Assembly: GCF_000243415.2 (NCBI RefSeq)
Contig: NZ_AGJJ02000003.1
Location: 154,300-218,299 of the forward strand
Length of the DNA: 64,000 nt
Direction of reading: 5' to 3'
Origin: Mycolicibacterium tusciae JS617
Lineage (GTDB): Bacteria; Actinomycetota; Actinomycetes; Mycobacteriales; Mycobacteriaceae
Numbering within the stretch: the stretch's first letter is position 1; every line of letters starts with the position of its first letter. Positions 42,857 through 50,517 of the stretch are shown in pieces. The notes beneath the pieces are model-generated. The model ran no database searches and was not told the DNA's origin. It was given only the letters and a program-made list of their open reading frames with translations. The translations under genes were made by a program, and so were the position numbers.

Positions 42857-43176
42857 TAGCCAACAATCCGCGGCTGACCGATCACGGTTCGGAGGCCAAC
42901 CGTTTGCGCGCCGCCCAGGCGGGCCGCCAGCAGGCCGTGCTGGCGAAGCTGGCGATGCGCGCGCTGCAGGCCCAGCGGCCGGCGCCGCACCGCGACAGGT
43001 GGATTCAGGCGTTGCAGCACCGCATCAGCAACCCCGACGCGGCCTTGGCCGAACTCGGCCAGACCATGACCCCGCCGATTACCAAACACGCGTACGCGGC
43101 CCTGCTGCGGCGCGCGCTGCGCGGCGGCGGATTCGACCTTGCCAACAATCCGGATACAGAGGAGGCCTCGCGATGA
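42853..43176 (+). CDS. WhiA C-terminal DNA-binding domain as a separate gene
   Basis: 107 residues from GTG 42853 (GTGA overlap). The sequence follows the WhiA C-terminal domain in order: ANNPRLTDHGSEANRLRAAQ (WhiA [20 protein letters not shown]), a helix, RISNPDAALAELGQTMTPPI (WhiA RQASLEELGRLADPPM) then TKHAYAALLRRAL (TKDAVAGRIRRLL), even to NPDTEE near the end (WhiA IPDTES). This is the HTH that recognises GACAC in WhiA. The matching N-terminal half is encoded 4.6 kb upstream at 37572-38207. Chromosomal WhiA was recalled from memory; an alignment would settle it. Confidence 0.8.
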   Translation: MIANNPRLTDHGSEANRLRAAQAGRQQAVLAKLAMRALQAQRPAPHRDRWIQALQHRISNPDAALAELGQTMTPPITKHAYAALLRRALRGGGFDLANNPDTEEASR

Positions 43177-43331
43177 TCAAGCGACTGATCAGCCGAGCAG
43201 CGTTATGGGTGGGCCGGCGGCGGCCCGATAGTGCGGGCCCCGATCCCCTCATTGAACGGGAGATCGCGGTGTCGCTGACCGATGAGGCCCTGGCCTGGGC
43301 CCTTGGTACCTGGCGCAAGCGCTACCTGTGA
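43173..43331 (+). CDS. Small basic protein
   Basis: 52 residues; ATGA overlap with the WhiA-HTH gene. The N-terminus is amphipathic and basic (MIKRLISRAALWVGRRR), the rest acidic then basic (LAWALGTWRKRYL). Its last bases overlap the GACAC inverted repeat at 43330. Function unknown; conserved spacing in the operon supports it. Confidence 0.5.
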   Translation: MIKRLISRAALWVGRRRPDSAGPDPLIEREIAVSLTDEALAWALGTWRKRYL

Positions 43332-43348
43332 CACCTGTGACAGGTGTC
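43330..43348. promoter_or_regulatory. GACAC/GTGTC inverted repeat
   Basis: GACACCTGTGACAGGTGTC: perfect 9-bp arms around a single G. Each end is the WhiA-type GACAC motif. It sits directly after the operon that encodes the WhiA pieces and upstream of the leader to the replication genes, so it may be an autoregulatory site or a terminator. A TAGGCC box lies 13 nt after TGTC, one base more than in the other promoters. Confidence 0.5.
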
Positions 43349-43540
43349 GATTCCTGCGACATAGGCCCAGGTGGTGCTGGCAACGCCGCTGGCGGGTCGT
43401 GTCGTTCCAAGTCCATCGACTGGTGGCGTGGTCGGATGGACGGTAACGACTCGGTAAAGGAGGTTTAACTAGCCACTCTAACGATTCCTCGCCAAAGGGA
43501 TCACTCACAAAAAAATAGCGGGACTGAAGAGGACATGAAG

Positions 43541-43557
43541 CCCCCGGAGGGGGTTTT
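43541..43557 (+). terminator. Hairpin plus T-run in the rep leader
   Basis: CCCCC-gga-GGGGG-TTTT. A compact intrinsic-terminator-like hairpin inside the leader of the initiator gene, upstream of two further hairpins; candidate attenuator. Confidence 0.5.
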
Positions 43558-43580
43558 GGGAGAGGTTCCTAGAACGTTTC

Positions 43581-43630
43581 CCTCGGAGCGCCAACTCCGA
43601 GGCCTCGTGAGATCCGAAGCGCCAACTTCG
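43581..43630 (+). promoter_or_regulatory. Tandem hairpins with identical loop CGCCAA
   Basis: Stem CCTCGGAG/CTCCGAGG (43581-43588, 43595-43602) and stem CGAAG/CTTCG (43615-43619, 43626-43630), both closing the same six-base loop CGCCAA. Two unrelated stems presenting the same loop point to an RNA-binding factor or to loop-antisense pairing. Confidence 0.55.
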
Positions 43631-43662
43631 TCTCTCGGTCCCTGTAATCACAGGAGAACACC

Positions 43663-43743
43663 ATGCCAGGTGCTCTCAGGGTAACGCTTACCCTGGACAC
43701 AGATCAACACATCTGGTCGAGGTTTCGTCAGGACCTCCCATGA
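43663..43743 (+). CDS. Leader peptide coupled to the initiator gene
   Basis: 26 codons (MPGALRVTLTLDTDQHIW... to ...RQDLP) with CAGGAGA upstream. Its TGA overlaps the ATG of the initiator-like gene (ATGA). Inside it lies the inverted repeat CAGGGTAA-cgc-TTACCCTG. A coupled leader peptide is a common way to control plasmid Rep synthesis. Confidence 0.5.
   Translation: MPGALRVTLTLDTDQHIWSRFRQDLP
43678..43696. promoter_or_regulatory. Inverted repeat CAGGGTAA/TTACCCTG
   Basis: 8-bp arms with a 3-base spacer within the leader peptide frame, 44 bp before the initiator start. Possible operator or mRNA hairpin controlling initiator translation. Confidence 0.45.
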
Positions 43744-45077
43744 CCTGCGAAAACGCAGAAAGTTCATGGGCGTGTCGCGAGTGCGAAATCAGCGGCCGAC
43801 GAGTTTGCCAGAAACGCAAACGAGTGCGTTTTGACGACGCCTCAACCGTGCGTGAGCGCGTGCAGTCACGCGCGGCTCAAATGCGCCTTCGTGGTGCCCG
43901 ACGCCTGGTCATGGCGGCCGTGCTCACCATGCTGTGCGAAAGATGGTCCAAGATCACCGACGACCGGATGCGCCTGGCGCAGTTGGTCAACGTCATCGCC
44001 GAGGGCGGTGGCCGCCGCTATGACGTCAAGACGGTCGGTCGGGCACTGGCCAGTCTGGCCGCCGACGAGTTCATCGTTTACCGGCCCGCACAGGGCCGCG
44101 GAGCGCGCGCTTTCGTCGCCATCCATGAGCAGTTTGTGGGCGGCGTCGAGGTGCTCGAACGGGACAGCTCCGGGCGGGTAATCACTGACTACAGCGGCCA
44201 TTCTCAGCCCGATTCCGTCACCTTTTCTGGGCCGCGTCCTTATATAAACCAAAAGAATTACCTCCCTACCCTCCGCTCCGACAGGCGTCGGCCGGCTTCC
44301 CGACCGACTGAGGTGAAGGTTCCCAATGGCGAACTAAAAACCATCCTGGACGCACTGCCTGAGCCGATGGCCAACCTCCCGAAGCGCCTGCGGTGGAAGC
44401 TCGGAGGCGAGATCCTGCAGCGTTTGAAGCGGGGATGGCGCCCGGATCAGATCCTCGACGTGCTGAGCGCCGATATGCCCGCTGACGTGCAGCGCCCGTA
44501 CAAGCTGGCGGTCTGGCGGCTCCAGCGCAACGTGGTGGGCTCTGGACCGCGGTTACGCCCGCTGCAGCAGGCCTGGGACGCCGAGGCCGCCGCCACAGCC
44601 CGTGCCGAAGCTGACGACGCCAAAGCCCGCCGGTACGCCGACGTGGCGGCCGTGACCAGCCCCGAGCTGCGCGCGGAGGTGCTGCGCGCCGACGAGGTGA
44701 AGTTCGGTCGGCGATCGAAGGACCCGGTGGCCGCGTTGGCCGCGGCGGCGCGCCGAGTGGCCCACACGTTCCCGGAGATGCCCCTGGCGGACGCGTTGGC
44801 GCGCTGGGCCGGGGACATCCTGGCTGATCACCGACCGGAACCCGTTGCGGTTGAGCCGATTCCGGCGGTGACGTCGCTGAGCACCGACCTGCTGATGGAT
44901 CTGGCGATCAACGGTGGCTGCGACTGCGTGGTCTGCGGATCCGGAAGCGCCGTTTACCGCCCTGAACTGCCGCTCAAGGCCATGGCGAACGTCTGTGACA
45001 AGTGCTGGCCGCACATTGCCGCCGACCTGGCCGCAGGCGAGGACGAAACCGAATTCGAGGAGGCAATCCCGGCATGA
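43740..45077 (+). CDS. Replication initiator-like winged-helix protein
   Basis: 445 residues; ATG 43740 overlaps the leader-peptide stop. Residues about 50-125 form a winged helix (MAAVLTMLCERWSK, DDRMRLAQLVNVI, YDVKTVGRALASLAADEFIVYRP). A long helical middle follows. The end has a zinc site (CDCVVCG ... VCDKCWPHI). Immediate coupling to dnaB, the structured leader and the position argue for an origin-binding/helicase-loading role. I do not recognise the exact Rep family, so the name is inference from context and fold. Confidence 0.6.
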   Translation: MTCENAESSWACRECEISGRRVCQKRKRVRFDDASTVRERVQSRAAQMRLRGARRLVMAAVLTMLCERWSKITDDRMRLAQLVNVIAEGGGRRYDVKTVGRALASLAADEFIVYRPAQGRGARAFVAIHEQFVGGVEVLERDSSGRVITDYSGHSQPDSVTFSGPRPYINQKNYLPTLRSDRRRPASRPTEVKVPNGELKTILDALPEPMANLPKRLRWKLGGEILQRLKRGWRPDQILDVLSADMPADVQRPYKLAVWRLQRNVVGSGPRLRPLQQAWDAEAAATARAEADDAKARRYADVAAVTSPELRAEVLRADEVKFGRRSKDPVAALAAAARRVAHTFPEMPLADALARWAGDILADHRPEPVAVEPIPAVTSLSTDLLMDLAINGGCDCVVCGSGSAVYRPELPLKAMANVCDKCWPHIAADLAAGEDETEFEEAIPA

Positions 45078-46465
45078 CCGATCTCGACGATGCTCCCGCA
45101 CGGACCCACCGCCGGCAGCAGGTTGACCCATACACCGACCTCGACAACGGCCGCCAGCCACCGCAGGATCTCGCGGCCGAGCAGTCCGTGCTGGGCGGGA
45201 TGATGCTGAGCAAGGACGCGATCGCCGATGTGCTCGAACGGTTGCGTCCCAAGGACTTCTACCGGCCCAATCACCAGCAGATCTACGACGCGATCCTCGA
45301 TCTGTTCGGCCAGGGCGAGCCCGCAGACGCCGTGACCGTCGCCGCCGAACTCGATCGACGTGGAGTGCTGCGGCGGGTCGGAGGAGCGCCCTACCTACAC
45401 ACTCTGATCGCCACGGTGCCCACGGCCGCAAACGCCGGCTACTACGCCGACATCGTCGCCGAGAAGGCCGTGCTGCGGCGCCTGGTGGAAGCCGGCACCC
45501 GGGTGGTGCAGTACGGCTACGCCGGCGCCGAGGGGGCCGACGTCGCCGATGTCGTCGACCGCGCCCAGGCCGAGATCTACGACGTCACCGAGGACCGCGG
45601 CAGCGAGGACATGGTGGCACTGGAGGACCTGCTGCAACCGACCATGGACGAGATCGACGCCATCCAGGCCGGCGGCGGCCGAGGCCAAGGAATCCCAACC
45701 GGCTTCGCCGACCTCGACGAGGTGACCACCGGGCTGCACGGCGGGCAAATGGTCATCGTCGCGGGCAGGCCCGGTCAAGGGAAGTCAACGCTGGCACTGG
45801 ATTTCATGCGGTCATGCTCAATCAAACACGGACGGGCCAGCGTCATCTTCAGCCTGGAGATGAGCAAGTCAGAGATCGTGATGCGGCTGCTGTCGGCCGA
45901 GGCCCGCATCAAGCTGGCCGACATGCGCTCCGGGCGGATGAGTGACGACGACTGGACCACGATGGCGCGGCGGATGGGCGAGATCAACGACGCCCCACTG
46001 TTCATCGACGACTCCCCGAACCTAACCATGATGGAGATCCGCGCCAAGGCCCGCCGCCTCAAGCAGAAAACGGATCTGCAGCTGATCGTGGTCGACTACC
46101 TGCAGCTGATGTCCTCGGGCAAAAAGGTGGAGTCCCGACAAACCGAAGTGGCGGAGTTTTCACGCAGCCTCAAGCTGATGGCCAAGGAACTCGACGTGCC
46201 GGTGGTCGCGGTCTGCCAGCTCAACCGCGGCCCGGAACAGCGTGTCGACAAGGTGCCGCAACTCTCTGACCTGCGCGAAACGGGTCAGCTGGAGCAGGAT
46301 GCGGATTTGGTGATCCTCATCAACCGCCCCGACGGCTATGATCGGGACAGCCCAAGAGCCGGGGAAGCGGACCTGATTTTGGCTAAACATAGAAACGGTC
46401 CGACACGTACGTGCACCGTGGCATCCACTCTTCACATGGCATCGTTTCGCGAACTTGCACGCTGA
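45074..46465 (+). CDS. dnaB: Replicative DNA helicase DnaB
   Basis: 463 residues; ATG 45074 overlaps the initiator's stop. The N-terminal DnaB domain (LAAEQSVLGGMMLSKDAI, RPKDFYRPNHQQIYDAI, TAANAGYYADIV) is followed by the RecA-like core with Walker A GRPGQGKSTLALD near residue 230, FSLEMSKSEIVMR, Walker B VVDYLQLM and the SLKLMAKELDVPVVAVCQLNR block; the arginine-finger region is QDADLVILINRP. No intein. Full family length. The element therefore carries its own replicative helicase, unusual for small plasmids and typical of large plasmids or phages. Confidence 0.95.
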   Translation: MTDLDDAPARTHRRQQVDPYTDLDNGRQPPQDLAAEQSVLGGMMLSKDAIADVLERLRPKDFYRPNHQQIYDAILDLFGQGEPADAVTVAAELDRRGVLRRVGGAPYLHTLIATVPTAANAGYYADIVAEKAVLRRLVEAGTRVVQYGYAGAEGADVADVVDRAQAEIYDVTEDRGSEDMVALEDLLQPTMDEIDAIQAGGGRGQGIPTGFADLDEVTTGLHGGQMVIVAGRPGQGKSTLALDFMRSCSIKHGRASVIFSLEMSKSEIVMRLLSAEARIKLADMRSGRMSDDDWTTMARRMGEINDAPLFIDDSPNLTMMEIRAKARRLKQKTDLQLIVVDYLQLMSSGKKVESRQTEVAEFSRSLKLMAKELDVPVVAVCQLNRGPEQRVDKVPQLSDLRETGQLEQDADLVILINRPDGYDRDSPRAGEADLILAKHRNGPTRTCTVASTLHMASFRELAR

Positions 46466-46491
46466 AATCCAGTGCGGCACAACGTTTTTCG

Positions 46492-46755
46492 CTAGTCCCG
46501 TGGTGAGCTAAGGCGGGATGTCAGCCGTGGGCTGCGCCGCAACCGGCTGGTGGAGTTGACGGGGCGATCGGTGAAGTCGCCCGAATGGAGAGTGCGGCCG
46601 AGCCGCCGTTCAAGACATCCGATGCAGAGGTGACCGTCCAGGCCCTTGGCTGCTTGCTCCCAAACGCGGTCGTCGACCATGTAGTACTCGTCGATCGAGT
46701 CGGTGTCCACTCCGCAGTCCCGGCACCGCCAATCGGACTCAGCCATCACAACCAT
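46492..46755 (-). CDS. Small zinc-ribbon protein
   Basis: 87 residues. ATG 46755 is preferred over 46746 because GGAGGGG sits four bases before it. CRDCGVDTDS and CIGCLERRLGR supply a CxxC...CxxC zinc ribbon; HSGDFTDRPVN follows. Similar small proteins are widespread and uncharacterised in actinobacteria. Convergent with dnaB. Confidence 0.6.
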   Translation of the reverse strand: MVVMAESDWRCRDCGVDTDSIDEYYMVDDRVWEQAAKGLDGHLCIGCLERRLGRTLHSGDFTDRPVNSTSRLRRSPRLTSRLSSPRD

Positions 46756-47155
46756 TGTCCCCTCCGATTCGTCAAGGGTCCGCGCCCAGGGGGTGCGCCG
46801 TGGGTTTGGCGTAGGGCGGGGGCCACGGGCGATGCTGCTGGCTGAACATCGAGGTGCACGCCGCGACCACCTAGCGGGCACTTCAGCGCAACCCAGCCAC
46901 ATGACCGCTACCGTGCGAGATACCCGATCGCCGTGCGATCATGCCACTTCGCGAAACCCGTTGCAGCAGAGCAGGGTCAGCAGTCGATGGCAGAATGCTG
47001 CCGAGTCCGGTGATGCAGGCTGCATCACCGGGAAGACTGCTATCACCGACGCGGCAGGTTTGGGGATCACGTCGCGAAAGGACGGACAACACCAGCAGCC
47101 GCTGAACGATGAGGTGCGTTACTGAGCCGAGCGCGTTGAGGGAGACAATCAACCC
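46756..47155. other. 400-bp intergenic region with palindromic operator
   Basis: No convincing gene in either strand; the plus frame across it is a shadow. The only clear signal is the palindrome at 47010-47028. A purine-rich GAGGGAGA lies before the GTG at 47156. Confidence 0.5.
47010..47028. promoter_or_regulatory. Palindromic operator, copy 3
   Basis: GTGATGCAGGCTGCATCAC, 127 bp upstream of the membrane-anchored protein gene at 47156. Flanks extend the symmetry by CGG/CCG. Confidence 0.8.
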
Positions 47156-48172
47156 GTGACTTTCACTGATCCGTTCCTGGCCGCGCCGTCGACCAATCGT
47201 CTATCCAAGCGCCGTGTGCGTGTCGTAGTCGCGCTGGCTGCGGTAGTGGTTCTCGCCGCGGCCGCGGTCGTCGCTGTAGTCATGTGGCCGTCGGGGGATT
47301 CTCCCAGGGAGGTCGCCACGCGCTACTTCAACGCTTTGGCCGCCGGCGACGCCGAGACCGCGCTTAGCCTGGGCGCGGCGGAGCCTGCATCAACCCAGCT
47401 GATCACCAGGGATGTACTCGCGCAACAGCTTCAGCAGATGCCCATCACAAACATTCGTGTCGGCGACGAGCAAGAGACACCTGCCACCACCGACGACCGC
47501 GTCTACGTCGATGCGGCGGCAACATTCGGTGATCGGGATTCGCGCGGAGTCGTCCAGATGAACCGTGTCGATGGAGACTGGAAGCTGGCGAGCGCGTTCG
47601 TGACGGCGAACGACGCGGGCCACTCCGTCTCCCTTGGGGAGTCCGGTCGGGCGGTGGACACGCTGGAGATCTTCGGCATACCTGTCGGTGACACGGGGAG
47701 CTTCTCGATGTTTCCTGGGGCACTGGCTTTGTCGACGTCGAACCCGTTCCTCGACGTCGAGCAGGCCGCGCCGTTTCTCCTAGACAAGACACTGCAATTC
47801 GGAACCCAACCCAGGTCGTTCGACCCGGTTTTCTCCCTCAACGAAACCGGGGAGAAGGCCATCCATGCAGCCGTCACCAAGTGGATGACGGCCTGCTACA
47901 CGCCCGGGTCCCCGCCTGCGGGGCCGTGCGACAAGATCGACCCCACCCAAGGCGGCCAGTATCTTCCAGGAGCCCATCTCACCGGCCCAGTCGATCTGGG
48001 GCAGTGCACCTACCAGTTCAACGGGTTCCTGCAGGTGGTCGCGGCGTGCAACTTCGGCACTACACCGTTTGAGGCCCAACGCCTCGACGGAACGGTCGAA
48101 CCGCGGATCTGGACGGGCTTCACCACCCCGGTGGACATCACCAACGACCCACCCGTCGTCGTTGCACCGTAG
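47156..48172 (+). CDS. Membrane-anchored extracytoplasmic protein
   Basis: 338 residues from GTG 47156 with GGGAGA upstream. Residues about 20-43 form one transmembrane helix after a basic stretch (type II anchor). The next ~100 residues (PREVATRYFNALAAGDAETA...) look like an NTF2/DUF4878-like fold; the remainder has two Cys pairs and a C-terminal Val/Pro tail. Controlled by the palindromic operator at 47010 (inference). Function unknown. Confidence 0.65.
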   Translation: MTFTDPFLAAPSTNRLSKRRVRVVVALAAVVVLAAAAVVAVVMWPSGDSPREVATRYFNALAAGDAETALSLGAAEPASTQLITRDVLAQQLQQMPITNIRVGDEQETPATTDDRVYVDAAATFGDRDSRGVVQMNRVDGDWKLASAFVTANDAGHSVSLGESGRAVDTLEIFGIPVGDTGSFSMFPGALALSTSNPFLDVEQAAPFLLDKTLQFGTQPRSFDPVFSLNETGEKAIHAAVTKWMTACYTPGSPPAGPCDKIDPTQGGQYLPGAHLTGPVDLGQCTYQFNGFLQVVAACNFGTTPFEAQRLDGTVEPRIWTGFTTPVDITNDPPVVVAP

Positions 48173-48206
48173 GAGCCCGGTGTGGCCAGGCCGGTTGGTC
48201 AAAGGC

Positions 48207-48668
48207 CTACGGGAGGCCACACGCATGGTCGAGTGCTCGACGGGCATGGTCGATCTCGGCCTGGTCGGTGGCAGTGAAGGTGTGGTCAGTGAGTCTCGTC
48301 GCCTCGGCAGCCTGCTTCTCGACGAAATGGTGCGCCGCAGCGGCTACGTCCGTTGGCGTAGAACGGATCTTGCTGTCAAAGATGCCGAGCACCGTGGTGA
48401 GCTGCGCCGACCGAGCGGAGATCTGGTTGTCAATGAGGGGCGACTGGTAGGTCCAACCGTGGGGCAGCTGCGTGACCCCCTGCAGGGAGTTCTTCAGCGA
48501 TGTCCACGCCGCGCACGTCGATCCTGGCGTGCTATCGACCTCCGGAGCGGCTGGCGCGGACACCGCAGTGGTGGTCCTCGGTTCGTCGTTCTGTCCGGAA
48601 CATCCCGCAGCGGCCGCCATGCCTGCGACGAGGAACGCCATCACTGCGAACTTCACGTGAGGTCCCAT
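48207..48668 (-). CDS. Lipoprotein, hypothetical
   Basis: 153 residues from ATG 48668 (GTG 48656 is possible). Signal peptide VKFAVMAFLVAGMAAAAGC with lipobox AAAGC. Mature part is helical, with two further Cys (TCAAW and ALDHACGLP) likely disulfide-bonded, in the style of small mycobacterial DUF-type lipoproteins. The palindromic operator lies 92 bp upstream (48760). Convergent with 47156. Confidence 0.7.
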   Translation of the reverse strand: MGPHVKFAVMAFLVAGMAAAAGCSGQNDEPRTTTAVSAPAAPEVDSTPGSTCAAWTSLKNSLQGVTQLPHGWTYQSPLIDNQISARSAQLTTVLGIFDSKIRSTPTDVAAAAHHFVEKQAAEATRLTDHTFTATDQAEIDHARRALDHACGLP

Positions 48669-48759
48669 CCGCCTAGTGGTGCGTCACTGACTCGCTGTTC
48701 GAGATCAACTGTCCCGCAGGTAGTCCCGCTGATCCGGAGCACAGTCGTAAACTCACGCG

Positions 48760-48778
48760 GTGATGCAGGCTGCATCAC
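48760..48778. promoter_or_regulatory. Palindromic operator, copy 4
   Basis: GTGATGCAGGCTGCATCAC, upstream of the lipoprotein gene (minus strand) and extended by CGCG-like flanks. Identical to copies 2 and 3. Confidence 0.8.
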
Positions 48779-48797
48779 CGCGATCCCGACGCTCATG

Positions 48798-49019
48798 TCA
48801 AGAGAGGGCGTCGACCTCCGCGCGGGTGTAGATCCTGCCGATCCCATGCTCCGCCAAGTTGATGACGATGCCGGCACGTTCGGCGTCGAGGATGTCGAGG
48901 CGTTGGGTCAGTGCCACCTTCCCCGCATGACGGGCGTCGAGGTCGCCGCCTTTGGCTAAACCCCAGGCGGCGCCGCGGGCGAGTTCGGTCAACTCTTCAG
49001 TAGATGTGGTGTCGCTCAT
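48798..49019 (-). CDS. Possible separate product of the VapC fusion's 3' part
   Basis: 73 residues from ATG 49019 with AAAGGAAC nine bases upstream, in the same frame as the VapC fusion. The C-terminus (LAEHGIGRIYTRAEVDALS) resembles the recognition end of MerR/excisionase-like proteins; compare GRIYTRESVKAF in the protein at 50514-51023. A regulatory partner is possible. Confidence 0.4.
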   Translation of the reverse strand: MSDTTSTEELTELARGAAWGLAKGGDLDARHAGKVALTQRLDILDAERAGIVINLAEHGIGRIYTRAEVDALS

Positions 49020-49469
49020 GGTTGTTCCTTTGCTCGATGGATGTGTGGCCGGACGTCGTGCTCGCGAGGGCTGGCCGGGAGCAGCGACTGTCATGCCCAG
49101 GGCTGCAGCGGCCTCGCCGAGGCGAGTGTCATAGGTGATCAGGGCAGTTAGTGGTGCGGCGGAGGAGGCGACCTGAGCAGTGGCGAGGTGGATTGCGTCC
49201 AGTGAGCGCAGGGTGGGTTCGGTGTAGGTCGCCGCGGTTGCGCGGACAACGGAGTCGATCTCGAAACGGTCCAGCCTGGCCAGTATCGCGGGCACCGCTG
49301 GAAGGCCCTCCGGTGCAGCCGACCGAATGGCTCTGGGCAGCTCAACCTCGGCTAAAGACGATGTTATCCAGGGGCTTTCGGTGTGTTCGTCGAGCCAGTC
49401 TCCGAGGTGATCGGACTCTGCTTCGATCCGAATGAGCTTCACCAGCGCGGAGGTATCCAGGTAGATCAC
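48798..49469 (-). CDS. vapC: VapC PIN toxin read through into a downstream domain
   Basis: 223 residues. The first ~133 are a standard PIN toxin: YLDTSALVKL (Asp5), SSLAEVELPRA (Glu), SLDAIHLATAQ (Asp) and TYDTRLGEAAAALGM, where VapC proteins normally end. Here no stop codon follows; the frame continues through a short linker into MSDTTSTEELTELARG... ending GRIYTRAEVDALS. The ATG of that second part (49019) has its own AAAGGAAC ribosome binding site, so both a fusion and a separate 73-residue product may be made. Antitoxin lies just upstream. Confidence 0.78.
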   Translation of the reverse strand: MIYLDTSALVKLIRIEAESDHLGDWLDEHTESPWITSSLAEVELPRAIRSAAPEGLPAVPAILARLDRFEIDSVVRATAATYTEPTLRSLDAIHLATAQVASSAAPLTALITYDTRLGEAAAALGMTVAAPGQPSRARRPATHPSSKGTTMSDTTSTEELTELARGAAWGLAKGGDLDARHAGKVALTQRLDILDAERAGIVINLAEHGIGRIYTRAEVDALS

Positions 49470-49474
49470 GGGAG

Positions 49475-49750
49475 TCAGTACCTCTCTTCGTCGCGCATGC
49501 GCTCCAGCAGAGCGCCCGCGTCGGGGTCGCCCTGGCGGATTGCGATGGTGGGTCGAGGCGCCGGACCGTGGGAGGTGGCGGGCTGCACTCTGCCGGAACT
49601 GATCAACGCGTCGAGTGGGCCGGCTGCGGCGGGAACGATGCGCGCGATCACCTCGCCGCGCTCGGTGAGGGTGATTTCCTCGCCGCTTTTGACGCGTGCC
49701 AACACTTTTGACGTTTCCTGATTGAGCACGCGGATGGACACTTCACCCAT
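49475..49750 (-). CDS. vapB: Phd/VapB-type antitoxin
   Basis: 91 residues from ATG 49750 (a GTG six bases earlier is possible). The N-terminal Phd/YefM signature is clear: EVSIRVLNQETSKVLARVKS, GEEITLTERGEVIARIVP. The C-terminal third (LLERMRDEERY) is the toxin-binding part. It ends five bases before the VapC start. The upstream gap holds TGTAG repeats (near 49755-49780) suited to autorepression. Confidence 0.85.
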   Translation of the reverse strand: MGEVSIRVLNQETSKVLARVKSGEEITLTERGEVIARIVPAAAGPLDALISSGRVQPATSHGPAPRPTIAIRQGDPDAGALLERMRDEERY

Positions 49751-49775
49751 ACCCACAGCGTACTACAAAAATGTT

Positions 49776-50327
49776 CTACATAGGGGCGGGTGTGTACAGC
49801 CCGGCGCGCAGAATCGGTGCGCCGGCGGGGTCCAGGAACGCGCGTTTGAGGTCTCTGATGGGCCAGCCGAGGAAGTGCGACAGGGGCACCAGCGTCAACA
49901 GGCTCAGCGCTGGGTCCGGGGCGGCAGCGACGGGGCCGTGGCCGCCGCGGGTCAGGGTGCGGTAGTCGCGCACCATGTCGCTGAGTGCATAGCCAGGGGC
50001 GACGTCCTGGCTGCTGTAGGGGAGATCGAGGAACGGCAGGTCCAGATCTTCGCGGATGTCGTCGGCAAAATGGCCTATCAGAAAGCGCTCCAGTACCGCG
50101 ATGTCGGCAACGAACAGAAGCGGGCGCTCGATGTCGCCGCCGGCGTCTCCGAGGTCGGATTGGGTGAGTTCGAGGCGGTCGGGTCCGCGGCGTCGGATGA
50201 AGTACCGGGTGGGCGCGCCGGCGAGCGAGCGCAGCTGCACGTCGCCGTTGTCGGCGATCGCGGAGTCGTAGTGCGCGGTGCGTGCCCAGCCGAGCACCTC
50301 GGTGCTCAGTGAGGGCGGGTCGGGCAT
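49776..50327 (-). CDS. Imm61-like immunity protein
   Basis: 183 residues from ATG 50327. The pattern of the Imm61 family is visible: RYFIRRRGPDRLELTQSD, FVADIAVLERFLIGHFADDIR, LPFLDLPYSSQDVAPGYALS and LLTLVPLSHFLGWPIRDLKR followed by FLDPAGAPILR. Such proteins protect against polymorphic toxins, frequently type VII substrates in mycobacteria. No matching toxin is seen next to it, so it may be an orphan. Last gene of a minus-strand operon from 51023. Confidence 0.75.
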   Translation of the reverse strand: MPDPPSLSTEVLGWARTAHYDSAIADNGDVQLRSLAGAPTRYFIRRRGPDRLELTQSDLGDAGGDIERPLLFVADIAVLERFLIGHFADDIREDLDLPFLDLPYSSQDVAPGYALSDMVRDYRTLTRGGHGPVAAAPDPALSLLTLVPLSHFLGWPIRDLKRAFLDPAGAPILRAGLYTPAPM

Positions 50328-50331
50328 GGCG

Positions 50332-50517
50332 TTAGCCGAGACCTCCGTGCCGGCAGCAGGTCGGGGATGAGGCATGTGAGGCAGCGGCCTGGGCGTCGCG
50401 CTCGATCTGTGCGGGGGTGCGGTCGTCGAGCGCGGTCAGCCGGCGGGGCTGGGTGTAGAGGACCAGGCCGAGTGCGGGGTGGTGGGGCAGGGTCCGGTCG
50501 ATGCGTGGGGTCGTCAT
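50332..50517 (-). CDS. Small hypothetical protein
   Basis: 61 residues; ATG 50517 overlaps the stop of the upstream gene. Ordinary composition (TPRIDRTLPHHPALGLVLYT...) with a Cys-Cys-His end. The competing frame is Pro/Arg-only and is rejected. Function unknown. Confidence 0.5.
   Translation of the reverse strand: MTTPRIDRTLPHHPALGLVLYTQPRRLTALDDRTPAQIERDAQAAASHASSPTCCRHGGLG

Noticed and set aside
48069..48959. 296-codon plus-strand frame
   Set aside because: Antisense to a lipoprotein with a clean lipobox; no sensible composition.
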